A DNA stretch of 7,989 bases from Endomicrobium sp. (GTDB lineage Bacteria; Elusimicrobiota; Endomicrobiia; Endomicrobiales; Endomicrobiaceae): positions 1 to 7,989 of the forward strand of contig JAISRM010000290.1 of the NCBI GenBank assembly GCA_031273645.1. The letters are read 5' to 3'. Each line of letters begins with the position of its first letter. The first letter of the stretch is position 1. A program made the translations under genes and the position numbers. The notes beneath the pieces were generated by a model. That model searched no databases. It had not been told where the DNA came from and worked only from the letters and a program-made list of their open reading frames with translations. Below are positions 1 to 5,308 of this stretch, piece after piece.

Positions 1-1
1 A

Positions 2-334
2 ATAAAGAAATTTTTGATACAAAAGAAAGCCGAGCTTCTTAATAAAGTTAAAACCGCCCAAAGAGAGCTTGATTCCGACGCTTCCGACACAAATGTAGGA
101 GACGAAATAGACACGGCAAGCCAAAATAGCCAAAAAGAAATGTTTTTTGAATTTGCGGCAAACGATAAAATAACTATGGATGCGATAAATGACGCTATAG
201 CAAAAATAGAAAAAAACGAGTACGGAAAATGCGAATGCTGCAGCTTGGCGATTCCTCCGGAAAGATTAAAAGCTATACCGTGGAGCAGATATTGCATAAA
301 ATGTCAGGAAGAGGCGGAAAAACCGAGGAAATAA
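2..334 (+). CDS. TraR/DksA-family zinc-finger regulator, 5' end outside window
   Basis: This is the C-terminal part of a DksA/TraR-type protein, a family that binds RNA polymerase through its secondary channel and adjusts promoter output, often together with ppGpp. The reading frame is open to the left edge (residues IKKF precede the TTG at 14). No ribosome binding site precedes that TTG, so I treat the gene as truncated by the window rather than starting at 14. An N-terminal helical stretch with the acidic DSDASDTNVGDEID segment leads to a canonical C4 zinc finger of spacing CX2CX17CX2C (KCECC ... YCIKC) near the end, followed by a short basic tail. Both the acidic helical-tip region and the finger are family hallmarks. 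The downstream MscS gene starts one base after the stop, so the two are almost certainly co-transcribed. The family is clear; true DksA versus a shorter TraR/YocK-like paralogue cannot be decided without the N terminus. Confidence 0.9.
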   Translation: MKKFLIQKKAELLNKVKTAQRELDSDASDTNVGDEIDTASQNSQKEMFFEFAANDKITMDAINDAIAKIEKNEYGKCECCSLAIPPERLKAIPWSRYCIKCQEEAEKPRK

Positions 335-335
335 A

Positions 336-1349
336 ATGCCGTGGTTAGATAACAACGCCGTTTCTGTTTTATGGTTAAAAAGCGGAGCCGTTTTTGCCGC
401 CGTTTTTTTAATAGGATTACTGTTTAAAAAATATTTTGCCGTTTTTACCGGATTTATTTTAAATAAAACCGGGCTTAATTTAAACCCAAAGACAGTTTCA
501 GATTTAAAAAATTATATTTTGTTTTGGTTTTTTTTAATCGCGGCTTATGCTTTTTTCATGATCGCGCCCGTAAATCACAAAAACGCGCTGATTTTAAAGA
601 TCTTTTATTTTTTGTTTTCTTTTTCTGCGGTAGTTATGATTGCTGGAATAGTTTCAAAAATATTTCGCCGCGGGGATTCTGAAACAATAAGCGTAAACGT
701 TATAAAATTTACCATTATATTTGCCGGCGCCGTTGTCATACTTAATCAGCTGGGAATAAAACTAACTCCGATATTGACTGCTTTGGGCGTAGGTTCTTTA
801 GCGGTAGCTCTTGCGCTTCAAGATACGCTGGGGAATTTTTTTGCAGGAATCAATATAGCCGCAAGCGGACACATAATGCGAGGCGATTATATACATCTTG
901 ATTCCGGACAGGAAGGAACGGTTGAAGAAATAAATTGGCGTTCAATTTCAATAAGAGAAATGTCAAACACTCTTATATCAGTTCCAAATACCAAAATCGC
1001 CGCTTCTATTATAAAAAGATTTAATTATAGAAACTCCGAAGTTACAGCTTCTGTAAAATGCGCGGTATCTTACGGGAGCGACCTCGATAAAGTTGAAAAA
1101 ACTGCCGTTGAAGCGGCTTATGAAATTATCAAAAGCGATTCCGGCGGCGTAAAAACGTATATTCCCGTTGTTCGTTTTAGCGAATTTGCAGATTCGTCAA
1201 TAAATTTTGATCTGTATTTCCGAATAAAAGACGTTTATTGCAGGGGAAAAATAACGCATCTTATTATAAAAAATATCAAAAAGAAATTTGACGAAGAAAA
1301 AATCGACATTCCCTTTCCTCAAAGAGTCGTCTATCTGGAGAAAAAATGA
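336..1349 (+). CDS. MscS-family small-conductance mechanosensitive channel
   Basis: A 337-residue inner-membrane channel of the MscS family, which opens under membrane tension to release osmolytes during hypo-osmotic shock. Hydrophobic segments lie at about residues 11-30, 59-78, 86-107 and 121-139. They are followed by the diagnostic pore helix at 143-175, rich in Gly and Ala (LGVGSLAVALALQDTLGNFF). The beta domain follows at about 176-232 (RGDYIHL, GTVEEINWRS, SVPNTKI) and then the alpha/beta cytoplasmic vestibule domain, ending with the family's C-terminal IDIPFPQRVV. The four helices before the pore make it longer than E. coli MscS (286 residues), like many YnaI/YbdG-size relatives. Start: ATG 336, with GAGGAA at 325-330. 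It follows the DksA-type gene by one base and overlaps panD by ATGA, so it sits in the middle of an operon. The family call is secure; conductance and substrate preference are not visible. Confidence 0.95.
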   Translation: MPWLDNNAVSVLWLKSGAVFAAVFLIGLLFKKYFAVFTGFILNKTGLNLNPKTVSDLKNYILFWFFLIAAYAFFMIAPVNHKNALILKIFYFLFSFSAVVMIAGIVSKIFRRGDSETISVNVIKFTIIFAGAVVILNQLGIKLTPILTALGVGSLAVALALQDTLGNFFAGINIAASGHIMRGDYIHLDSGQEGTVEEINWRSISIREMSNTLISVPNTKIAASIIKRFNYRNSEVTASVKCAVSYGSDLDKVEKTAVEAAYEIIKSDSGGVKTYIPVVRFSEFADSSINFDLYFRIKDVYCRGKITHLIIKNIKKKFDEEKIDIPFPQRVVYLEKK

Positions 1350-1690
1350 AGTTTGTTTTAAGTTCTAAAATATTTCGCGCCGTCGTAACGCAAGCCAATC
1401 TAAAATACGAAGGAAGCATTACCATAGATACGGATCTTTGCGACAAGGCGGGCTTGTGGATAGGCGAAAAAGTTCTTGTCGTTTCAAATACGAGCGGCGC
1501 AAGGCTTGAAACTTACGTTATACCGGGAAAAGCCGGTTCGGGCGTAATATGCATGAACGGCGCCGCAGCTCATCTTATAAAAAAAGGCGAAGAAATAATT
1601 ATAATGGGCTTTCAGCTGTCGGATAAACCTATTGCTCCTAAAATAGTATTTGTAGATGAAAACAATAAATTTGTAAAATTAAACTATTGA
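1346..1690 (+). CDS. panD: Aspartate 1-decarboxylase precursor
   Basis: PanD decarboxylates L-aspartate to beta-alanine, the precursor joined to pantoate in pantothenate and coenzyme A synthesis. It is a cytosolic tetramer carrying a pyruvoyl cofactor made by self-cleavage. The 114-residue protein has the processing site YEGS, so cleavage would fall between Gly23 and Ser24, with Ser24 becoming the pyruvoyl group. Other conserved positions are present: Lys8, Arg53, Thr56 and Tyr57 (GARLETY), Asn71 and the NGAAAH motif at 71-76. These match E. coli Lys9, Arg54, Thr57, Tyr58 and Asn72. It is slightly shorter than E. coli PanD (126 residues), mainly at the C terminus. Start ATG 1346 overlaps the MscS stop as ATGA with a CTGGAG site just upstream, which implies translational coupling. 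No panB or panC is in the window. Confidence 0.97.
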   Translation: MKFVLSSKIFRAVVTQANLKYEGSITIDTDLCDKAGLWIGEKVLVVSNTSGARLETYVIPGKAGSGVICMNGAAAHLIKKGEEIIIMGFQLSDKPIAPKIVFVDENNKFVKLNY

Positions 1691-1704
1691 CTCATAGATA
1701 AAGT

Positions 1705-1778
1705 CGGGGCGTGGCTCAGCTGGCTAGAGCGCTCGGTTCGGGACCGTGAGGTCGCTGGTTCAAATCCAGTCGCCCCGA
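1705..1778 (+). tRNA. tRNA-Pro (anticodon CGG)
   Basis: A 74-base cloverleaf with a fully paired acceptor stem (CGGGGCG at 1705-1711 with CGCCCCG at 1771-1777) and discriminator A1778. The D stem is GCTC/GAGC, the T stem GCTGG/CCAGT and the T loop TTCAAAT. The anticodon loop TTCGGGA gives CGG at 1739-1741, reading CCG proline codons, with G37 as expected for tRNA-Pro. The anticodon stem CTCGG/CCGTG has a T28-T42 mismatch. CCA is not encoded (the gene is followed by TGTG), so a nucleotidyltransferase must add it. The gene lies only 14 bases after panD and probably shares its transcript. Confidence 0.95.
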
Positions 1779-1787
1779 TGTGAAAAC

Positions 1788-1806
1788 TCCGCAAACTTGC
1801 GGATTT
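1788..1806 (+). terminator. Small hairpin after tRNA-Pro, possible terminator
   Basis: TCCGCA (1788-1793) pairs with TGCGGA (1798-1803) around an AACT loop, followed by TTT and, after GAAAAA, a further TTTTT. The stem is short and the T tract is interrupted, so it may instead be a 3' processing or attenuation hairpin. Its position between tRNA-Pro and the sigma gene makes partial termination plausible. Confidence 0.4.
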
Positions 1807-1846
1807 GAAAAATTTTTCATAATTTAAAATAGAGTAAAGGAATATT

Positions 1847-2794
1847 ATGTTAACAAGATTTGAACCTCTTCAACTTTATTTTAACGCTATAAAAGACATT
1901 ACTCCTCTATCAAAATCCGAAATGAACGAATTGTGGAAAAGAGCGAAAAAAGATAAAAAAGCTTTTGACGCTCTTATCGAGCAAAATTACAGGCTTGTAA
2001 TTCCCATAGCAAAAAGATTTATGAAAAAAGGCATAGATTTTATGGATCTTATTGAAGAGGGGAATATGGGGCTGATAAAGGCCGTTGAAAAATTTGACGT
2101 GTCAAAAAAAGTCGCTTTTTCAACGTATGCGGTTTACTGGATTGAACAATACATCAGAAAAGCCATTGAAAACCAGACAAAAACCATAAGAATTCCCTCG
2201 CATATATGGGATTCTCTTAATTTGTGGATGAAAACTTGGAGCAAGCTGAGGGAGAAGCTCAACAGAGATCCTTCCGTCGAAGAAGTCGCTTTCAAATTAA
2301 AACTTACAAAAAAACAGACAAGAAACCTTATGAAAGCCGCAAGCGTTTTTAACGGCACAAGCTCTCTTGAATCTCCCATAGGAGACGACTCCGACATATA
2401 CGTCAAAGACGTTATCGTTGACGATAAAATTAAATCTCCGGAATCCATTACCGAAATAATAAGAACTAACGCCGACATAGGATCTGCGTTAAATTATCTT
2501 CCGGTAAGAGAGAAAGAAATAATAAGAATGCGTTTTGGGCTGGGCGGAATAAAACCCATGTCTCTTGAAGAAGCGGGAAAAGTATTAAAAATTTCAAGAG
2601 AAAGGGTTAGACAGCTTGAAGTTAAAGCTATTAAAAGGCTTAAAGGAATTCTTATACGCTATAATTTTATAGATAAAGACGAAGCTAAAACAATTTTACT
2701 TGACAGCAGGCGAAACAAAAACGACAGAAGGCGTCAAATGTCTGCGGCGCTAAAAAAACAAGACAGACGAAATAAAAACGACAGAAGGGCTTAA
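1847..2794 (+). CDS. Sigma-70 family RNA polymerase sigma factor with basic repeat tail
   Basis: A 315-residue sigma factor that would direct RNA polymerase to promoters. Region 1.2 is at about residues 5-44 and region 2 at 45-116 (DFMDLIEEGNMGLIKAVEKFD, FSTYAVYWIEQYIRKAI, TIRIPSH). Region 3 is at about 120-195 and region 4 at 213-268 (LPVREKEIIRMRFGL, SLEEAGKVLKISRERVRQLE). There is no region 1.1, and it is far shorter than a primary RpoD, so it looks like a group 2 or related alternative factor. In the -10 melting motif the tandem Trp of RpoD is Tyr-Trp (97-98), and Thr440 of E. coli corresponds to Arg104, hinting at altered -10 preference. The region 4.2 residues RERVRQ are RpoD-like. Residues 286-315 add two copies of an RRNKNDRR motif after the normal sigma end. 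Start ATG 1847 has AAAGGA five bases upstream. apt follows after four bases. Confidence 0.95.
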   Translation: MLTRFEPLQLYFNAIKDITPLSKSEMNELWKRAKKDKKAFDALIEQNYRLVIPIAKRFMKKGIDFMDLIEEGNMGLIKAVEKFDVSKKVAFSTYAVYWIEQYIRKAIENQTKTIRIPSHIWDSLNLWMKTWSKLREKLNRDPSVEEVAFKLKLTKKQTRNLMKAASVFNGTSSLESPIGDDSDIYVKDVIVDDKIKSPESITEIIRTNADIGSALNYLPVREKEIIRMRFGLGGIKPMSLEEAGKVLKISRERVRQLEVKAIKRLKGILIRYNFIDKDEAKTILLDSRRNKNDRRRQMSAALKKQDRRNKNDRRA

Positions 2795-2798
2795 ATCA

Positions 2799-3332
2799 AT
2801 GACAGCGATTGCCGATAAAATATCAAAGACGATAAGAGACGTTTACGATTTTCCCGTTAAAGGAATTATTTTTAAGGACATCACTCCGGTTTTAAAAGAT
2901 ATTGCTTTAGTAAATTCGATAATTGATTTATTTGCTTCAAAGTTTGAAAGCTATAAGATAGACAAAATAGCCGCCATAGAGTCAAGAGGTTTTCTTTTTG
3001 GAATGCCTCTGGCGATAAAAATGGGCGTTCCTTTTGTTCCCATAAGAAAAAAAGGCAAGTTGCCGGCAGAAACAGTATCTGCCGCTTATGCGCTTGAATA
3101 CGGTTTAGCTGTTATTGAAATGCACAAAGACGCAGTTTCCAAAGGCGAAAGAGTTTTAGTGATTGACGATTTGCTTGCCACCGGAGGAACCGTAAACGCC
3201 GCGGCGGAACTCATAGAAAAATTGGGAGCAGATTGCGCCGCCGCCGCCTTTGTAACAGAGCTTTCTTTTTTAAACGGCAGAACAAATATAAACAATAAAA
3301 ATTTGGAAATATTTTCTATACTGACATATTGA
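2799..3332 (+). CDS. apt: Adenine phosphoribosyltransferase
   Basis: Apt converts adenine and PRPP to AMP and pyrophosphate in purine salvage in the cytosol. The 177-residue length is typical. Family motifs appear in order: FPVKGIIFKDITPVL at 18-32, the substrate-pocket ESRGF at 61-65, the flexible-loop PIRKKGKLP at 81-89, the EYG...EMHKDAV segment around 100-113, and the PRPP-binding loop VLVIDDLLATGGT at 119-131 with the two acidic residues followed by the ATGGT phosphate-binding turn. The start ATG 2799 lies four bases after the sigma-factor stop. The purine-rich AGAAGGG upstream, inside the sigma tail codons, can serve as ribosome binding site, so the two genes should be co-transcribed. 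tRNA-Arg follows after 26 bases. Nothing is odd apart from a rather short C terminus after the last beta strand. Confidence 0.97.
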   Translation: MTAIADKISKTIRDVYDFPVKGIIFKDITPVLKDIALVNSIIDLFASKFESYKIDKIAAIESRGFLFGMPLAIKMGVPFVPIRKKGKLPAETVSAAYALEYGLAVIEMHKDAVSKGERVLVIDDLLATGGTVNAAAELIEKLGADCAAAAFVTELSFLNGRTNINNKNLEIFSILTY

Positions 3333-3358
3333 ACGCTTGCATTATTAGCGCTTTGCGA

Positions 3359-3432
3359 GGCCCTGTAGCTCAACTGGATAGAGCAGATCCGTCCTAAGGA
3401 TAAGGTTGGAGGTTCAACTCCTCTCAGGGTCG
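3359..3432 (+). tRNA. tRNA-Arg (anticodon CCT)
   Basis: A 74-base cloverleaf with acceptor GGCCCTG (3359-3365) pairing CAGGGTC (3425-3431), including one G-T pair, and discriminator G3432. The D stem is GCTC/GAGC, the T stem GGAGG/CCTCT and the T loop TTCAACT. The anticodon loop GTCCTAA gives CCT at 3393-3395, reading AGG arginine codons. Two oddities are G at position 32, where a pyrimidine is usual, and a G27-A43 mismatch at the top of the anticodon stem GATCC/GGATA. CCA is not encoded. A strong terminator follows, closing this transcription unit. Confidence 0.93.
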
Positions 3433-3449
3433 CGTCAGAATAAAATCAT

Positions 3450-3498
3450 ACATCGTCTTAAATACTCTTAAAACGGTATTTTTAAGACGATGTTTTTT
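3450..3498 (+). terminator. Strong rho-independent terminator after tRNA-Arg
   Basis: ACATCGTCTTAAA (3450-3462) is perfectly complementary to TTTAAGACGATGT (3481-3493), a 13-bp stem. After a two-base bulge, TAC (3463-3465) can also pair with GTA (3476-3478), leaving a shorter apical loop. A run of six T follows from 3493, then AT and five more T. It ends the sigma-apt-tRNA-Arg unit. Confidence 0.88.
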
Positions 3499-3659
3499 AT
3501 TTTTTAAGTTGTCAAAAATTATCAAAAGCAAGCAAGTTTGATACATTTATACTTACAAAATGCTTACGCAATATCTTTTGTTTTTAGAGATGATTTTTTG
3601 TTATAAAAAACTTGATAAATTATTATTTATTGTGTAATGTGTTGCTAAGATAAGAGCGC

Positions 3660-3934
3660 TGATAATGATTCTGAAGAAGACTTCAATTTTTGGCAGACGG
3701 CTTGAAAAGTTGGATTTAAAAATCAAATCGGTTATTATGGCTAATTTGTTGAAATTGTAAGACGGCAATGTTTCAAATGTTAAAACAGTAGGCAATGGTA
3801 TCCATGAGTTAAAATATATCCGGACGTTTGCAAAGAATATTAAGTAATCGCCGTCAACAGATTTGCAGGTTTTAAGATATTTCAAAAATATCCAATTTTA
3901 CGGTTTTGCGGAGGGACAATGTTTGTTAAAGTAA
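3660..3934 (+). pseudogene. Decayed RelE/HigB-like (addiction-module killer) toxin remnant
   Basis: This otherwise gene-free stretch keeps broken pieces of a short toxin related to the RelE/HigB-type addiction-module killer proteins (Gp49-like, mRNA-cleaving toxins). The fragment SEEDFNFWQT is read in the frame through 3671-3700. A frameshift near 3690-3700 then brings in RRLEKLDLKIKSVIMANLLKL. After a TAA at 3758-3760 comes DGNVSNVKTVGNGIHELKY (3761-3817), which resembles the family core GNFGDxKxVGxGVxELRI. A second TAA is at 3845-3847, and STDLQVLRYFKN may be the degraded KSTQxxDIxxAK end. The segment between the core and this tail is much shorter than the usual GPGYRxYF...LLxGGDK part, so an internal deletion is likely. 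The same frame runs on to a stop at 3932-3934, inside the next gene. No antitoxin gene is adjacent. This is pattern recognition without an alignment; the core motif is the strongest part. Confidence 0.6.
3910..3915 (+). promoter_or_regulatory. Ribosome binding site of the 67-residue gene
   Basis: GGAGGG lies three bases before ATG 3919, the best Shine-Dalgarno match in the window. It is the main support that the small downstream frame is translated, although the spacing is shorter than ideal. Confidence 0.65.
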
Positions 3935-4122
3935 GAGGCACTAAGGTCGGAGTTAACGGAGAAGGCGTTTTTATAATTAATACCGATAATATAAAAAGCA
4001 TTGAAGTTTTAAGAGACGCTAAAATTTTATATTTTGTAGGCGACAGCTACGGCATAACGCTTCACAATGACGATTTTGACAGGCTTAACGCTTTTCTTAA
4101 ACCCGAAGATTTTACAGTTTAA
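3919..4122 (+). CDS. Small protein of unknown function (67 residues)
   Basis: I do not recognise this protein. It has no signal peptide, membrane segment or cysteine. Alternating hydrophobic residues (VFIINTDNIKSIEVL, AKILYFVGDSYGITLH) suggest four or five beta strands followed by a short acidic helix (DDFDRLNAFLKPEDF). That pattern of 'position-dependent NI..IE + strand + turn with G + strand + short helix' is seen in small beta-rich proteins such as FlbD-like ones, but the similarity is too loose for a name. A strong GGAGGG ribosome binding site precedes ATG 3919, and codon use matches the neighbouring genes, so I believe it is real. It stands alone on this strand, just after the toxin remnant, and its last 11 bases overlap the convergent minus-strand gene. 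No clear promoter was found. Confidence 0.72.
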   Translation: MFVKVRGTKVGVNGEGVFIINTDNIKSIEVLRDAKILYFVGDSYGITLHNDDFDRLNAFLKPEDFTV

Positions 4123-4672
4123 CGTTTTTCTTTTCGCCCTCGCCGGCATTGTCGTCTAAAACGGCCGAATTTATAAACTCCTGCGCGGCGGTTTCATTTT
4201 CGGGCGAAGATAAATAAAGCGTCAGCAGCTGCCACAGCCTCTTATCTTTTTTTATCAAAAGCTCTTTTAACGCAAAATTCTTTCCGTCTTTAACGTATGT
4301 CCCGTCGATTTTTACGGCGGGGTTGCCCCCGATTTCAATTTCTTCTTCCTTATATTTAAAATCGTTAAGCTTAAATATTTCGGCAATTTCTCCGGCGGCG
4401 CTTTTAATGTCGGGGCTTTTTTCATAAACGGCGTAAGTTAAGGAATAATCTGCCTTTTTATGCGACGAAGTAAATAAATACATTTCCAATGCGTTTCCTT
4501 TTTCAACAAGTTCTTCTTTAAAAGGAGGCGCTTTTAAAGTTATGAAAGCTTTCGGTATATTTTGTATAACCGCAAGAGAAGCTTTTTCTTTATTTTTTAT
4601 TAATATAAAATTTACTATAAAAATTATTGCAAGCAAAATTAAAACTGCGGCGGTTAACTTTTCTTTTTTCAT
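4112..4672 (-). CDS. Membrane-anchored unknown protein, paralogue of upstream gene
   Basis: A 186-residue protein with a short Lys-rich N terminus and one hydrophobic helix (about 8-25), so most of it should lie outside the cytoplasmic membrane as an anchored domain. No lipobox cysteine is seen. The remaining 160 residues align by eye with the gene just upstream: a strand with YSLTYAVYE (76-84), an amphipathic helix SAAGEIAEIF (91-100), strands ending in KIDGTY (121-126), the shared LWQLLTLYLS (146-155, W147-Q148) and a final helix TAAQEFINSAVLDD (161-174). This strand-helix-strand order with a terminal helix recalls the PsbP/Mog1 (DUF1795-like) fold, which is inference only. The start ATG overlaps the upstream stop as ATGA, giving translational coupling. 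A Lys/Glu-rich tail (EGEKKNVKL) overlaps the convergent small gene by 11 bases. Function unknown. Confidence 0.82.
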   Translation of the reverse strand: MKKEKLTAAVLILLAIIFIVNFILIKNKEKASLAVIQNIPKAFITLKAPPFKEELVEKGNALEMYLFTSSHKKADYSLTYAVYEKSPDIKSAAGEIAEIFKLNDFKYKEEEIEIGGNPAVKIDGTYVKDGKNFALKELLIKKDKRLWQLLTLYLSSPENETAAQEFINSAVLDDNAGEGEKKNVKL

Positions 4673-5244
4673 TTTGCCGGCTCCGCATCTGCGTCGGGCA
4701 GTTTTCCCAAAGGATCGATAATTATGGAATCAATAAAATCCCGCGCTGTTTTTAGGTTTTCTTCAGACATCTGAAAAACAGTTAACGCCTGCCACGAATT
4801 TTTGCCGCGTTTATACAAAGCTGCTTCAACGCCGTAGGTAAAATTATTTCTTTTAAAAGTTCCGGAAACCGTCATTTTATTTGAATCTGTGTTTGTTTGG
4901 GCTTGCAAATCAAAAGCTGAAAATACGGAAATTACTTTGTCGCAGAGATCGGATAAATTAAAATCCGCGCCGTATTTGACATAAATTACGGAATATTCCG
5001 TTTTACGAGCAAACACTCCGTAAACGGAAACTTTTTCGGCGTTTTCTCCGAGCGACTCTTTAAGAGATTTTTCATTTAAAGTTTTATTTTCAAGCTCGGG
5101 CGCGGTAATTTTAACGTAAGCGTTTTCAATAGTCTGCTCTTTTTGATTATTTTGCGCGGATTTAAACTGGCTTCTTGCATTAAACGCCACAATAAATATC
5201 ATAACCGCTACGGTCAAAGTCCAAAAAACTATTCTTACATTCAT
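4669..5244 (-). CDS. Membrane-anchored unknown protein, first of a tandem paralogous pair
   Basis: A 191-residue protein read from ATG at 5244. I chose this start, not the upstream in-frame codon at 5295, because AAGGA lies six bases before it, the hydrophobic helix (residues 5-21) then sits at the very N terminus, and the longer version would run into a palindromic repeat. After the anchor comes a polar linker rich in Gln/Asn (26-40), then a domain shared with the downstream gene: VSVYGVFARKTEYSVIYVKYG (72-92), helix LCDKVISVFSAF (100-111), strands to MTVSGTF (124-130), NSWQALTVFQMS (149-160, W151-Q152) and helix TARDFIDSIIID (166-177). It ends in an acidic Pro/Ala tail. The domain may take a PsbP/Mog1-like alpha-beta fold, judged only from strand and helix order. 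The two genes form an operon with a four-base overlap. Function not recognised. Confidence 0.82.
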   Translation of the reverse strand: MNVRIVFWTLTVAVMIFIVAFNARSQFKSAQNNQKEQTIENAYVKITAPELENKTLNEKSLKESLGENAEKVSVYGVFARKTEYSVIYVKYGADFNLSDLCDKVISVFSAFDLQAQTNTDSNKMTVSGTFKRNNFTYGVEAALYKRGKNSWQALTVFQMSEENLKTARDFIDSIIIDPLGKLPDADAEPAK

Positions 5245-5270
5245 ATAAAATCCTTGATCGTTAATATATG

Positions 5271-5290
5271 CCCCGCAGCAAGCTGCGGGG
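5271..5290. repeat. Perfect GC-rich palindrome upstream of the minus-strand operon
   Basis: CCCCGCAGCAAGCTGCGGGG is a perfect inverted repeat of nine bases per arm around AA. It stands 26 bases upstream of ATG 5244. There is no T run on either side, so it is not an intrinsic terminator. It may be part of the repeat island, an operator, or a 5' leader hairpin of the paralogue operon. Confidence 0.75.
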
Positions 5291-5293
5291 AAC

Positions 5294-5308
5294 ACAGGCT
5301 TCGCCTGT
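5294..5308. repeat. Mini-hairpin ACAGGCTTCGCCTGT
   Basis: A six-base-pair stem with a TTC loop, followed by TTTA. It belongs to a family of at least six such palindromes in the two repeat islands of this window. In this copy the inner pairs are GGC/GCC, where most copies have GAC/GTC. Confidence 0.75.

Noticed and set aside
14..16. TTG as the true start of the DksA-type gene
   Set aside because: No Shine-Dalgarno sequence precedes it and the frame stays open to the edge with family-like residues, so the gene most likely begins outside the window.
1807..1818. Palindrome GAAAAATTTTTC before the sigma gene as an operator
   Set aside because: It is a simple A/T run that is likely by chance in this composition, and no well-spaced promoter boxes surround it.
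3601..3885. 94-residue open frame on the minus strand
   Set aside because: It would start at TTG without a clear ribosome binding site, its product resembles nothing, and the plus strand of the same DNA carries the toxin-like fragments. I read it as a shadow.
3876..3892. Inverted repeat GATATTT-CAA-AAATATC before the 67-residue gene
   Set aside because: It is AT-only apart from its outer pair, lies within the toxin remnant frame and lacks a T run or promoter boxes, so no function can be supported.
5245..5295. Extended N terminus (17 extra residues) for the first paralogue
   Set aside because: The upstream start falls next to the GC-rich palindrome without a ribosome binding site, and it would bury the membrane anchor behind a Cys-rich stretch. 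ATG 5244 has AAGGA at good spacing.
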